Source: Psychroflexus planctonicus
GTDB lineage: Bacteria > Bacteroidota > Bacteroidia > Flavobacteriales > Flavobacteriaceae
Assembly: GCF_014640195.1 (NCBI RefSeq)
Contig: NZ_BMGM01000001.1
Coordinates: forward strand, 394,112 to 458,111
Direction: 5' to 3'
Length of the DNA: 64,000 nucleotides
Shown here: piece by piece, positions 45,701 to 53,693 of the stretch
Layout: every line of letters starts with the position of its first letter
Position numbering within the stretch: position 1 is the first letter of the stretch
Notes under the pieces: model-generated
Database searches by the model: none
What the model was told of the DNA's origin: nothing
Seen by the model: only the letters and a program-made list of their open reading frames with translations
Program-made: the position numbers and the translations under genes

Positions 45701-48098
45701 AGTAATCACACAAGATATCACTGTTGAATTAGATATAAATGGTACCGCAAGTATTTTACCAAATCAAATTGATAACGGAAGTAATGATGATTGTTCCATT
45801 GATGCATTAACTTTAGATGTTACTTCATTTGACTGTTCTAATATTGGAGACAACGAAGTAACTCTTACAGTAACTGATGTAAATGGTAATTCTGCTTCAC
45901 AAACCGCTACGGTAACTGTAGAAGATAATACTTTACCAGAAGTATTAACGCAAGACATTACAGTAAATCTTGATGCCAATGGTGAAGCTACTATTACGGC
46001 TGATCAGATTGACAACGGAAGTACAGACAATTGTGGCGTAGAAAGTTTAAGCCTAGATACTATTGCATTCGATTGTTCTAATGTTGGGGCTAACACGGTA
46101 ACGCTTACGGTAACAGATGCAAATGGTGATTTTGCTACCGCTGAAGCTACTGTTACTGTTCAAGATAATATTGCACCTATAGCGTTAACTCAAGACATAA
46201 CAATAGAGCTTGATGCCAATGGTGAAGCTACAATTACTGCTGATCAGATTGACAACGGAAGTACAGACAATTGTGGTGTAGAAAGTTTAAGCTTAGATAC
46301 TATTGCATTCGATTGTTCTAATGTTGGGGCTAACACGGTAACGCTTACGGTAACAGATGCAAATGGTGATTTTGCTACCGCTGAAGCAACTGTTACTGTT
46401 CAAGATAATATTGCACCTATAGCATTAACTCAAGACATTACACTAGAACTTGATACCAATGGTGAAGCTACTATTACGGCTGATCAGATTGACAATGGTA
46501 GTAACGACAATTGTGGTGTAGAAAGTTTAAGCTTAGATAATTTTGCATTCGATTGTTCTAACATCGGCGTAAACACGGTAACGCTTACGGTAACAGATGC
46601 AAATGGTGATTTTGCTACCGCTGAAGCAACTGTTACTGTTCAAGATAATATTGCACCTATAGCATTAACTCAAGACATTACACTAGAACTTGATGCCAAT
46701 GGTGAAGCTACTATTACGGCTGATCAGATTGACAATGGTAGTAACGACAATTGTGGTGTAGAAAGTTTAAGCTTAGATAATTTTGCATTCGATTGTTCTA
46801 ACATCGGCGTAAACACGGTAACGCTTACGGTAACAGATGCAAATGGAAATTTAGCAACTGCTGAAGCAACTGTAACTGTTCAAGATAATATTGCACCTGT
46901 AGCATTAACGCAAGACATTACAGTAGATCTTGATGCCAATGGTGAAGCTACTATTACGGCTGATCAGATTGACAACGGAAGTACAGACAATTGTGGTGTA
47001 GAAAGTTTAAGCCTAGATACTTTTGCATTCGATTGTTCTAACATCGGCGTAAACACGGTAACGCTTACGGTAACAGATGCAGATGGTAATTTTGCTACTG
47101 CTGAAGCTACCGTTACTGTTCAAGATAATTTTGCACCTATAGCGTTAACTCAAGACATTACAGTAGAACTTGATGCCAATGGTGAAGCTACAATTACTAC
47201 TGATCAGATTGACAATGGGAGTACAGACAATTGTGGTGTAGAAAGTTTAAGCTTAGATACTTTTGCATTCGATTGTTCTAATGTTGGGGCTAACACAGTA
47301 ACGCTTACGGTAACAGATGCGAATGGAAATTTAGCAACTGCTGAAGCAATTGTAACTGTTCAAGATAATTTTGCACCTATAGCATTAACTCAGGACATTA
47401 CAGTAGAGCTTGATGCCAATGGTGAAGCTACTATTACGGCTGATCAGATTGACAACGGTAGTACAGACAATTGTGGTGTAGAAAGTTTAAGCTTAGATAC
47501 TTTCGCATTTGATTGTTCTAATGTTGGAGCAAACACGGTAACGCTTACGGTAACAGACACAGAAGGTAATGAAGCAGAAGCTACAGGTATAGTCACTGTA
47601 GAAGATAATCTTTCTCCAGATGTTGTTACCTCAGATATAGTTTTAGATCTTGTAGGTGAAGCATCCATAAGTATTACAGCATTAGACGTTGTTGAAAGTT
47701 ATGAAGATAATTGTTCTAGCCCAACTGAGATTCAATTTAGCTTAAGTGAGAATACCTTTACAGAGGTTGGTGCGTACACAGTAATTCTTACAGCAGAAGA
47801 TATAAATGGTAATACCATAGATTATACAGTAAAAGTTATTGTAGTAGATACTTTAAGTATATCAGAATTCAAGGCTAGTATGGTGAGTTTGTATCCAAAT
47901 CCAGCATCAAACCAAGTTACAATTGAAACTGAAGGAGTTACTATTTCTGAAGTCATGATTTTCGACTTAAATGGTAAACTTATTAAGTCCAGTCGAGAAC
48001 AAATAATCCATATTGCAGAACTTCCTGCTGGATTATATATGGTAAGACTAAAGGATGAATCAGGAAATATTCTAACTAAAAAGTTAATTAAGAAATAA
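42759..48098 (+). CDS. Giant T9SS type A adhesin with C-type lectin domain and 240-bp HYR-like repeats
   Basis: 1779 residues. Order: signal peptide (cut after MYSQ), an N-terminal beta domain (20-310), fibronectin/Ig-like modules (310-620), a C-type lectin domain (about 625-760; EPNDAGGEDYAHF, GNWNDYPFD, which are the calcium/sugar-site stretches), cadherin-like modules, eight HYR-like units of 80 residues (about 990-1625) each with two Cys (DNCGVES and FDCSN), and a C-terminal type A sorting domain (LYPNPASNQVTIE ... KKLIKK). The type IX system would export it and anchor it to surface lipid-saccharide. Probably a surface adhesin binding glycans; ligand unknown. Confidence 0.93.
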   Translation: MKKNILFLFILVNSIAMYSQNVLDNGRLRFGTGQENSVNTLGNLQQPFYFNGDVSNWYKLTYSSYPLDIEVAEGGDGTDDWNRNGDKRVNPTLSNQVIDYSGWTALSTSPSGNTSANASAGYGTIVSTGDITINGKTFQIEQSYNLPQDDGFIEVTTTIINTSSSNLENLRTWVGTRDDWVGQVDTPLKKRGNIVDGEFQEISSTSEQSKAIQVYTNTESVLFYSDSEEAYTTFASCCSFTNSTGLNPIGAPVSTNFADGSYAMYVRFNDLAPGESDSLKWYYAAGTLAEIDDIIGAVAEASGSISNISYATADFTAETDTPSTGYYIVVPQGSTPPSISQIIAAQDYNGVTVVNSDNAALAINTPELFNISDLESGTNYTLYFVTEYDDNGTTAYTDISSNDFTTLANDTPTISTIEDLSFCVGDSFTPIDFTVNDEFPETPLTVVATSSNTALIQDSDLTISNTGSDYQLTYVSVDGASGSTSITVTATDSEGESATESFVIVLNPSASITATTGTTSAFNTGLPYVVDSGITIIQDQSITELRVSINNLQSGDNLEVGATLPAGVTSTFNSTTGVLSISGSMTDAEAQAILQSVEFSTTSTDLTNREIEFSLGSAQPLEDNGHFYEFVAAPGITWQDAETAASDLNLYGLPGYLATVTSQAENDFIVAKLAGQGWIGASDAATEGQWRWVTGPEAGTQFWQGTGSGSPVGGEYSNWNTGEPNDAGGEDYAHFRTQGNWNDYPFDAAAIDGYVVEYGGLSDESCVQLSDIKVVTIEPNSVPVIDPVADITENCPNTDAVVNVTISDTETAADDLVLTASSSNTALLNVFDISATGATRTITMTPELDQTGTATVTLTVEDELGTTFQTSFDVEFIDNEAPIASATDFVLDSYNWNNGLYAFLPGYVNDGSSDNCGIDVIDLARDEDSDGNPDSGYDDRINLSCADVGNTFDYLFRVTDVNGNQTVITRSITVEDNIAPTVITQDITVELDINGTASILPNQIDNGSNDDCSIDALTLDVTSFDCSNIGDNEVTLTVTDVNGNSASQTATVTVEDNTLPEVLTQDITVNLDANGEATITADQIDNGSTDNCGVESLSLDTIAFDCSNVGANTVTLTVTDANGDFATAEATVTVQDNIAPIALTQDITIELDANGEATITADQIDNGSTDNCGVESLSLDTIAFDCSNVGANTVTLTVTDANGDFATAEATVTVQDNIAPIALTQDITLELDTNGEATITADQIDNGSNDNCGVESLSLDNFAFDCSNIGVNTVTLTVTDANGDFATAEATVTVQDNIAPIALTQDITLELDANGEATITADQIDNGSNDNCGVESLSLDNFAFDCSNIGVNTVTLTVTDANGNLATAEATVTVQDNIAPVALTQDITVDLDANGEATITADQIDNGSTDNCGVESLSLDTFAFDCSNIGVNTVTLTVTDADGNFATAEATVTVQDNFAPIALTQDITVELDANGEATITTDQIDNGSTDNCGVESLSLDTFAFDCSNVGANTVTLTVTDANGNLATAEAIVTVQDNFAPIALTQDITVELDANGEATITADQIDNGSTDNCGVESLSLDTFAFDCSNVGANTVTLTVTDTEGNEAEATGIVTVEDNLSPDVVTSDIVLDLVGEASISITALDVVESYEDNCSSPTEIQFSLSENTFTEVGAYTVILTAEDINGNTIDYTVKVIVVDTLSISEFKASMVSLYPNPASNQVTIETEGVTISEVMIFDLNGKLIKSSREQIIHIAELPAGLYMVRLKDESGNILTKKLIKK
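45721..47640 (+). repeat. Eight tandem repeats of exactly 240 bp inside the adhesin
   Basis: Units begin at 45721, 45961, 46201, 46441, 46681, 46921, 47161 and 47401. The first is diverged. The next seven are nearly identical at the DNA level, and those at 46441 and 46681 differ at only a few positions. The fixed 80-codon period keeps the frame when units are lost or gained. Confidence 0.95.
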
Positions 48099-48100
48099 AA

Positions 48101-48146
48101 AAACATACCTATCTCTTATTTTATAAAATAAGAGATAGGTATGTTT
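48101..48146. repeat. 46-bp perfect palindrome between adhesin and small-protein genes
   Basis: Left arm 48101-48123 (AAACATACCTATCTCTTATT then TTA) and right arm 48124-48146 are exact reverse complements. It begins 2 bases after the adhesin stop and ends 14 bases before the next ATG. There is no T run after it, so it may be an mRNA-stabilising or processing hairpin rather than a full terminator. Confidence 0.9.
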
Positions 48147-48160
48147 AACTTAAAGTACTA

Positions 48161-48370
48161 ATGAACAAAATACATGTAAAATTGGTTATTTTAGTTTCGT
48201 TAGTTATAATATTAATACTCTTGCGCGAAACCCATGCTCAAAGTTTAAAATTAGCACTCAATTTTAATAACGATAATATTAACAATGTACCAGAAGCACC
48301 GATTAACATGTTAATATATGTTGGATTAGTTTTAGGAAGCTATTTTGGCATTAAAAAAATAAAAGCATAA
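48161..48370 (+). CDS. Small secreted protein with exosortase-type C-terminal signal, copy 1
   Basis: 69 residues: an N-terminal signal peptide (cut near THAQ), a 20-residue Asn/Asp-rich middle, then VPEAPIN, a hydrophobic helix (MLIYVGLVLGSYFG) and a basic end IKKIKA. Motif + helix + basic tail is the tripartite form of PEP-CTERM/PID-CTERM-like sorting signals, which exosortases cleave. The other two copies (53181, 60243) share the last 27 residues almost exactly, while this copy differs in its first half. The processed peptide would be only about 20-25 residues. Role unknown. Confidence 0.75.
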   Translation: MNKIHVKLVILVSLVIILILLRETHAQSLKLALNFNNDNINNVPEAPINMLIYVGLVLGSYFGIKKIKA

Positions 48371-48374
48371 AAGC

Positions 48375-48527
48375 ATGCTGAAACGGTTAAAAAGAATCAA
48401 TAAGCTCGATATTTTATTATATATTTTATATCTGGCAATTGCTATAATTCTTGTAAACATTATCTTCGTTCTTCAAGAACAAATTCAGCTTGAAAAAGAG
48501 CTTGAGTTAATGAAGGAAAACATGTAA
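48375..48527 (+). CDS. Small membrane protein paired with the PIN-type protein, copy 1
   Basis: 50 residues: basic start MLKRLKRINKLD, one membrane helix (YILYLAIAIILVNIIFVL) and a charged coiled tail (QEQIQLEKELELMKEN). It starts 4 bases after the 69-residue gene. Three conserved copies in the window (also 53395 and 60457), with the helix identical at the protein level, show it is a real gene. Function unknown. Confidence 0.7.
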   Translation: MLKRLKRINKLDILLYILYLAIAIILVNIIFVLQEQIQLEKELELMKENM

Positions 48528-48557
48528 AAAAGAGTATAATTCTTGTTAAATCTATCA

Positions 48558-48593
48558 AAAAACATCACTTTTCAACTAAGGTGGTGTTTTTTT
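48558..48593 (+). terminator. Terminator of cassette 1
   Basis: AAACATCAC (48560-48568) pairs with GTGGTGTTT (48581-48589) with one G-T pair, then TTTT. The rest of the gap to 48909 shows nothing supported. Confidence 0.8.
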
Positions 48594-48909
48594 ACTAGTA
48601 AATCATTTCTTTAAGTATATTTTTATGTTTTTTTGCTAAAACTGAAGCTGAAAAGGCTATTTCTCAATGAGTATAAACGGAAGAAAAGCAGAGGGTAAAC
48701 CATTGATTATTTTATTAAACTTGAATTCGACAAAGTTTTTAAACTCTCATAAATTTTTGTTGAACTTTTTTCGTTAGTCAACAAAATGTTTTTGTCTTTT
48801 TCTAAAGAGTTAGTGCTTTCTATTGATACTATCTTCATATTAAACCTACAAAAGATTATGCTAATTGTTTAGCATAACTGTGTTAATAGACAGTAAACCA
48901 GTGTATTTA

Positions 48910-48941
48910 TTTGTACCCTTGTAAAATTAAGTCTACTTTTT
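48910..48941 (+). promoter_or_regulatory. Promoter of the second adhesin gene
   Basis: TTTG (48910-48913), 20 bases, TACTTTTT (48934-48941, one mismatch to TAnnTTTG). The predicted start is about 17 bases before the ATG at 48965. Confidence 0.65.
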
Positions 48942-48964
48942 AGAAAAACTAAAACAGAGCAATT

Positions 48965-51900
48965 ATGATTAAAAAACTAATATTTACTCTTTTAAGCCTT
49001 ATGCTAATGAGTACAGGAACAGTTATGTCACAAGGTGACCAGCCAAATGGTTCAGGAAGCAGTGGTGACCCATATAAAATTGCTACTAAGGATAATTTAC
49101 ATTGGCTTTCGCAAAATTCATCTACTGAATGGGATGCCGTTTATGAGCAAACGGAAGATATCGCCTTTGATGTTACCGACTTTGAAACTGATGGAGATTT
49201 TTATAACAATGGCAACGGATTCTTTCCTATAGGTAACAGCAGTACCAATTTCACTGGCTCCTATGATGGGCAGGGAAATACCATCGACGGATTGTTTATA
49301 GACCGCTCTAACTCTACCCTAAACGGACTCTTCGGCTACATCGGTGATGGCGGCGAAGTGACCAACCTCGGTGTAACGAACATAGACCTCACTGGGCAAA
49401 ATCAGATGGGAGGCTTAGCAGGTAAAAACAATGGGCTGGTCGAGAACAGCTTCACAACAGGGGTTGTTGATGGTGGAGAGCGAACCGGTGGCCTAGTGGG
49501 TCACAACGATGGAACGGGGAAGATAGAAAATAGCTACAGCGGTACAGAGGTTATCGCCGGTAGCCAGGGTAACCAAGAGAAGATTGGAGGTCTGGTTGGG
49601 GATAACAGTAATGCAAGCATTAAGAAATCTTACAGCTTCGGTGTTGTAGACCAGGCAGGTGTGGGCTCGGCCGTAGGTGGTCTCACTGGAAGAGAGGACG
49701 GCGGCGACGCCATAAACGAGAATAGTTTCTGGGATACACAGACATCAGGACAATCATCATCGGGCGCTGGTTCAGGCAAAACCACTAACGAAATGAAAAA
49801 TGTTGCTACCTTTACAGATGAAACCAACACAACAGGACTAACTTCGGCCTGGGATTTTGTAGATAATCCCAATAATGACTCGGCGATTGAAGATATATGG
49901 AACATCGCTGGTTCGATTAACAACGGATATCCCTATTTGGATAAAGTTGTATCCTATGAGCTTCAGTTCACACTAAACAGTCCAGCGGACGGCAGTACAG
50001 GTGTTTCAACACCCCCAGAGCTCGATGTGACAGTCACCAGCTCCTCAGGGAACACTATCAACGTGGAGTTCTACCAAGTTAGTGGATGGGATATAGGAAC
50101 AGCAAGCTATGATGAAATCGAAATTGACACACAAGACACCGGACCAGAAGGTATTCACTTCAGCGCAGACGGAGTGACCATGTACGTCATGGGCTACAGT
50201 GATGAAGAAGTTTATCAATTCTCACTCACTACACCATGGGACCTGTCTACTGCTGTGTTTCAGTATAGCCAGGCAAATGTGAATGCCAATTCCAGCGATC
50301 TCTTCGTAAGTCCAGATGGAGAAAACTATTACGAACTTGAAAAAGCCGATGGTGAAATTCATTGGATGGATATGGACGGTGGCGAAATCAGTACGGTCAA
50401 CATACAAAATATCAATGCAACTATATCTACACAGAGTTCTGACCCAGAAGACATCTATTTCAGTCCAGATGGAACGATGCTGTATGAGCTAAGTAATAGC
50501 GATATCTATGAGTACGAACTCTCAACGGCCTGGGACATCAGCACAGCAATCTACAGTAATGTGAGTATTTCCACTCAGGATGCATCTTCAACAGGCCTAT
50601 TTTTCCATCCAGATGGAGATAAAATATATGAGCTCGGCGATGGCAGTAACCAACTACATCGGTTTAGTCTAAGTACTGCTTGGGATTTATCCACAGCTAC
50701 ACCCGATAATGTTTCAATAGACCTTGACCACGGAGACGCCCACAGTCTCTTCTTTAAACCAACAGGAACTCAGTTGTATTACGTCGGAAGAGACGCCGAA
50801 AGAGCTTATTCATATTCATTGAGCAGCACGGGCGAACTGATTGCCAGCGTCCCCAACGTTGATAGTGGTACAGATGCAACCCACACCTGGGAAGGCTTAG
50901 ATGAATTAACGTACTACGAATGGTACGCTACGGACGACGACGGCTCAATTAATGCCACCTCTGATACCTGGAGTTTTAGGACTTGGAGTCCTATCAAGTG
51001 GTCCGGCGAAACAGACTCGCAGTGGAATATTGCCAGTAACTGGTTGGAAGATAATCCTCCAATAAATTCAGATGATGTGCTTATTTTAGGTACTGCCCCC
51101 AATATGCCAATAGTATCAAACGATGTTGAAGTAAATAATTTGGAAATTCAAAGCAATGCAGACCTAACAATTAATCCTGATAAAACACTAAAAGTCAATC
51201 GTAATATCACCAACAACGGTCAAATCACTTTTAAAAGTGATGTCACAGGCGATAGTTATTTTGATGAATTTACAGGAAACATTTCAGGTACAGGAGATAT
51301 TGTGTCAGAAAAATATTACCCCGCTAGACGAGCCTTTAGATTGCTATCACCTAGTTTAACAACCTCCACTAGCATTCGGGAAAATTGGCAAGAAGATGCT
51401 GCTGCTTGGGACAATGACCCACATCCTGGATTTGGTACACACATTACCGGAATAGGAGAAGAAAATCCAGTACCTGGAACCAATGATGGGTTTAACGGAT
51501 TTGATTGGCAGCCTTCGGGTAATCCATCCTTGTTTGAGTTTGATAATAGTCAAGGTGCATGGGTGCCTGTAACTAATACCAATAGTACAAATCTTGTGGC
51601 AGGAAATCCTTACCGGTTAATGCTGCGTGGCTCTAGAGCTATAGATGTTAGCATTAATGATTCTCCGCCAAGCAACACCATTTTGCGTGAAAATGGTGTC
51701 TTAAGTATAGGTGAAATAACCTATAGCGATACTGGGTTTAGTAATGAAGAAGAACATTTTATTTTAATTGGTAACCCTTACCAAAGTATAGTAGATTTAG
51801 CTTCAGTTTATCAAAATCCTAGCACATCACATATAAAGACTTTTGTAACTGCTTGGGACCCTACTTTAGGAGGTACGCCAGTAGTTGGCGAGCCTGGTGG

Positions 51901-52786
51901 TCGTGGGGCTTTTGTGGTAGTAGATTTGCTGAACAATACCACCAATACAGACTCAGAAATAAATAAGTTCCTACAACCCAAACAAGCAGTTTTCTTTTAC
52001 GCTGATGGTACAGGTACCCCGAGTATTGTTTTTAATGAAGAGGATAAAGCTACAAGCCAAAACCCCAATCAGGTATTTAATGGAGATACAGACTTTAAAC
52101 TAAATTTGCTATTGTATGACGAAAGCTCCTTTAATCAAAACAGTACTTCTCGCGATGCCTTTTTAATTCGCTTTAAAGAGCATAGAAACAATGCAATTGA
52201 TACAAATGATGCTCCAAAACCCAATAATTTAGATGAAAATCTCGCACGTCTACATGGTAGCACCTTATTAGCCATAGAAGAACGTAATTTACCGATACAT
52301 GGAGAAAACTTAGGTTTGTTTATCAGTCAATACCAAAATACAAATTACGTATTTAAAGCTATCATTGAAAATCTACCTGCCAATACAGAAGCCTATTTAG
52401 TAGATCATTATTTAAATGAAACTCATGTATTAAGTGATGGAATTACCACTGTTAATTTTTCAATAGACCCTAGTATAAATGCAAGTACAGCTTACAATCG
52501 ATTTAGTTTAAGCTTTGGTTTAGATAACCTTAGCGACATTGTTTTTAATAAAAAAGAGCTTCAGGTGTACCCAAATCCAAGCGAAGGGGTTTTGAATATA
52601 CAGAGTTCAACAAACTTTGAGCGAGTAAGCGTTTACAGCTTAGATGGCAAATTAATACTTCAAGAAAATAAAATAAGTTCAGCTAACTACACTATAGATT
52701 TAGGTATGTTGGAATCAGGTGTGTATATAATAGAAGTAGAAGATGAGATACAACAGATTACTAATGCAAAAGTGATTATTAAGTAA
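48965..52786 (+). CDS. T9SS type A surface protein with GLUG motifs and propeller-like repeats
   Basis: 1273 residues: signal peptide (cut near VMSQ), GLUG-type repeats (about 135-260; MGGLAGKNNGLVENS, TGGLVGHNDGT, IGGLVGDNSN), a block of at least four propeller-like repeats (about 375-620; PEGIHFSADGVTMYVMG, PEDIYFSPDGTMLYELS), a linker with sorting-type Trp residues, a beta-rich half common in flavobacterial surface proteins, and a C-terminal type A sorting domain (VYPNPSEGVLNIQSS ... NAKVIIK). Base composition changes sharply within the gene near 51000: GC is 33/60 at 49621-49680 but 18/60 at 51721-51780. The first half may have come from elsewhere. Confidence 0.9.
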   Translation: MIKKLIFTLLSLMLMSTGTVMSQGDQPNGSGSSGDPYKIATKDNLHWLSQNSSTEWDAVYEQTEDIAFDVTDFETDGDFYNNGNGFFPIGNSSTNFTGSYDGQGNTIDGLFIDRSNSTLNGLFGYIGDGGEVTNLGVTNIDLTGQNQMGGLAGKNNGLVENSFTTGVVDGGERTGGLVGHNDGTGKIENSYSGTEVIAGSQGNQEKIGGLVGDNSNASIKKSYSFGVVDQAGVGSAVGGLTGREDGGDAINENSFWDTQTSGQSSSGAGSGKTTNEMKNVATFTDETNTTGLTSAWDFVDNPNNDSAIEDIWNIAGSINNGYPYLDKVVSYELQFTLNSPADGSTGVSTPPELDVTVTSSSGNTINVEFYQVSGWDIGTASYDEIEIDTQDTGPEGIHFSADGVTMYVMGYSDEEVYQFSLTTPWDLSTAVFQYSQANVNANSSDLFVSPDGENYYELEKADGEIHWMDMDGGEISTVNIQNINATISTQSSDPEDIYFSPDGTMLYELSNSDIYEYELSTAWDISTAIYSNVSISTQDASSTGLFFHPDGDKIYELGDGSNQLHRFSLSTAWDLSTATPDNVSIDLDHGDAHSLFFKPTGTQLYYVGRDAERAYSYSLSSTGELIASVPNVDSGTDATHTWEGLDELTYYEWYATDDDGSINATSDTWSFRTWSPIKWSGETDSQWNIASNWLEDNPPINSDDVLILGTAPNMPIVSNDVEVNNLEIQSNADLTINPDKTLKVNRNITNNGQITFKSDVTGDSYFDEFTGNISGTGDIVSEKYYPARRAFRLLSPSLTTSTSIRENWQEDAAAWDNDPHPGFGTHITGIGEENPVPGTNDGFNGFDWQPSGNPSLFEFDNSQGAWVPVTNTNSTNLVAGNPYRLMLRGSRAIDVSINDSPPSNTILRENGVLSIGEITYSDTGFSNEEEHFILIGNPYQSIVDLASVYQNPSTSHIKTFVTAWDPTLGGTPVVGEPGGRGAFVVVDLLNNTTNTDSEINKFLQPKQAVFFYADGTGTPSIVFNEEDKATSQNPNQVFNGDTDFKLNLLLYDESSFNQNSTSRDAFLIRFKEHRNNAIDTNDAPKPNNLDENLARLHGSTLLAIEERNLPIHGENLGLFISQYQNTNYVFKAIIENLPANTEAYLVDHYLNETHVLSDGITTVNFSIDPSINASTAYNRFSLSFGLDNLSDIVFNKKELQVYPNPSEGVLNIQSSTNFERVSVYSLDGKLILQENKISSANYTIDLGMLESGVYIIEVEDEIQQITNAKVIIK

Positions 52787-52894
52787 TAAAAATATAATTG
52801 TAGGCAGACAAAAATACAGAATTGATATTTAAGCTTCATAAATGCTTTTAAATCCGCTATAAATTTCATTTTACTCAATAGCATGGTTTGAATA

Positions 52895-53173
52895 TTGTTA
52901 ACAGATGGCGAAGCGTATCACTTTAGCATAGATGCCAATGTGGCGGAATCGGTAAATGCTTTACATTTTTCCCTAAAGTTTGATACAGAAACCATGAGCA
53001 TGGAAGATGTGGGCAAAAAGTTGTTTAGCCTCTACCCTAACCCAGCGGTAGGTGTAGTGCAACTAAAAAGCAACTTGCGCTTAAGCTTATGCCATTTAGA
53101 GTCTGGTTTATACATTGTACAACTTACCGACCAAGAAGGCAATAGCTACACCCAAGAATTAATTAAAAAGTAA
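52895..53173 (+). pseudogene. Remnant of a T9SS adhesin C terminus (cassette 2)
   Basis: The reading frame LLTDGEAYHFSIDANV onward matches the end of the protein fragment at 59807-60235, but there is no proper start and 30 residues are missing in frame between VQLKSN and LRLSL. The lost part includes the YNMLGQ strand of the type A sorting domain, so the signal is broken. It keeps the KLFSLYPNPAVG and TQELIKK ends. It lies 7 bases before the second 69-residue gene, as the intact adhesin would. Confidence 0.8.
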
Positions 53174-53180
53174 AGAGATC

Positions 53181-53390
53181 ATGCAGAAATTAAATATAAA
53201 ATTAGGTATCGCAATTAGCTTACTTTTCATATTAGTACTCATGCCTGAAGCACAAGCACAGAGTTTAGAAGATGTATTCGATTTTGATAACGACAATGTA
53301 AACGATGTGCCCGAAGCACCGATTAACATGTTAATATATGCCGGATTAGTTTTAGGTAGCTATTTTGGTATTAAAAAAATAAAAGCATAA
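53181..53390 (+). CDS. Small secreted protein with exosortase-type C-terminal signal, copy 2
   Basis: 69 residues, almost identical to copy 3 at 60243: signal peptide (cut near AQAQ), acidic SLEDVFDFDNDNVND, VPEAPIN, helix MLIYAGLVLGSYFG, end IKKIKA. The DxDNDN stretch could bind calcium (inference). It follows the broken adhesin end by 7 bases and precedes copy 2 of the small membrane gene by 4. Confidence 0.75.
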   Translation: MQKLNIKLGIAISLLFILVLMPEAQAQSLEDVFDFDNDNVNDVPEAPINMLIYAGLVLGSYFGIKKIKA

Positions 53391-53394
53391 AGCC

Positions 53395-53520
53395 ATGCTA
53401 AAACGGTTAAAAAGAATCAGTAAGCTAAATGTCATATCCTATATTTTATACCTAGCTATTGCTATAATTCTTGTAAACATTATCTTCGTTCTTCAAGAAC
53501 AAATTCAGCTTGAAAAATAA
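53395..53520 (+). CDS. Small membrane protein paired with the PIN-type protein, copy 2
   Basis: 41 residues: MLKRLKRISKLNVIS, membrane helix YILYLAIAIILVNIIFVL, QEQIQLEK then stop. Compared with copy 1 it ends nine residues earlier because GAG became TAA; downstream bases still resemble the lost tail. The kept helix and start argue that the tail is dispensable. Confidence 0.65.
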   Translation: MLKRLKRISKLNVISYILYLAIAIILVNIIFVLQEQIQLEK

Positions 53521-53570
53521 CTTGAGTTATTAAGGCAAGGGATGTAAAGATAGTATTGTGAGTTATTTTT

Positions 53571-53606
53571 AAAACCACCTTTTACGCAAGTAAGGGTGGT
53601 TTTTTT
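53571..53606 (+). terminator. Terminator of cassette 2
   Basis: AAAACCACCTTTTAC, loop GCAA, GTAAGGGTGGTTTT: a stem of about 15 bp with G-T pairs, followed by T residues. Confidence 0.85.
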
Positions 53607-53693
53607 AGCAAAAAATAGTTGAAAAAATCAAATAAAGAATTTGAGAAAAGCATATTTAATCCTTGATATTTGGTTAATGGGATTAACCTACTT

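Noticed and set aside
45721..47640. CRISPR array
   Set aside because: The regular 240-bp units are coding repeats in frame with a surface protein, far too long and without spacers.
48667..48777. 36-codon ORF in the gap before the second adhesin
   Set aside because: No signal, no conservation seen, no suitable promoter or terminator; probably chance.
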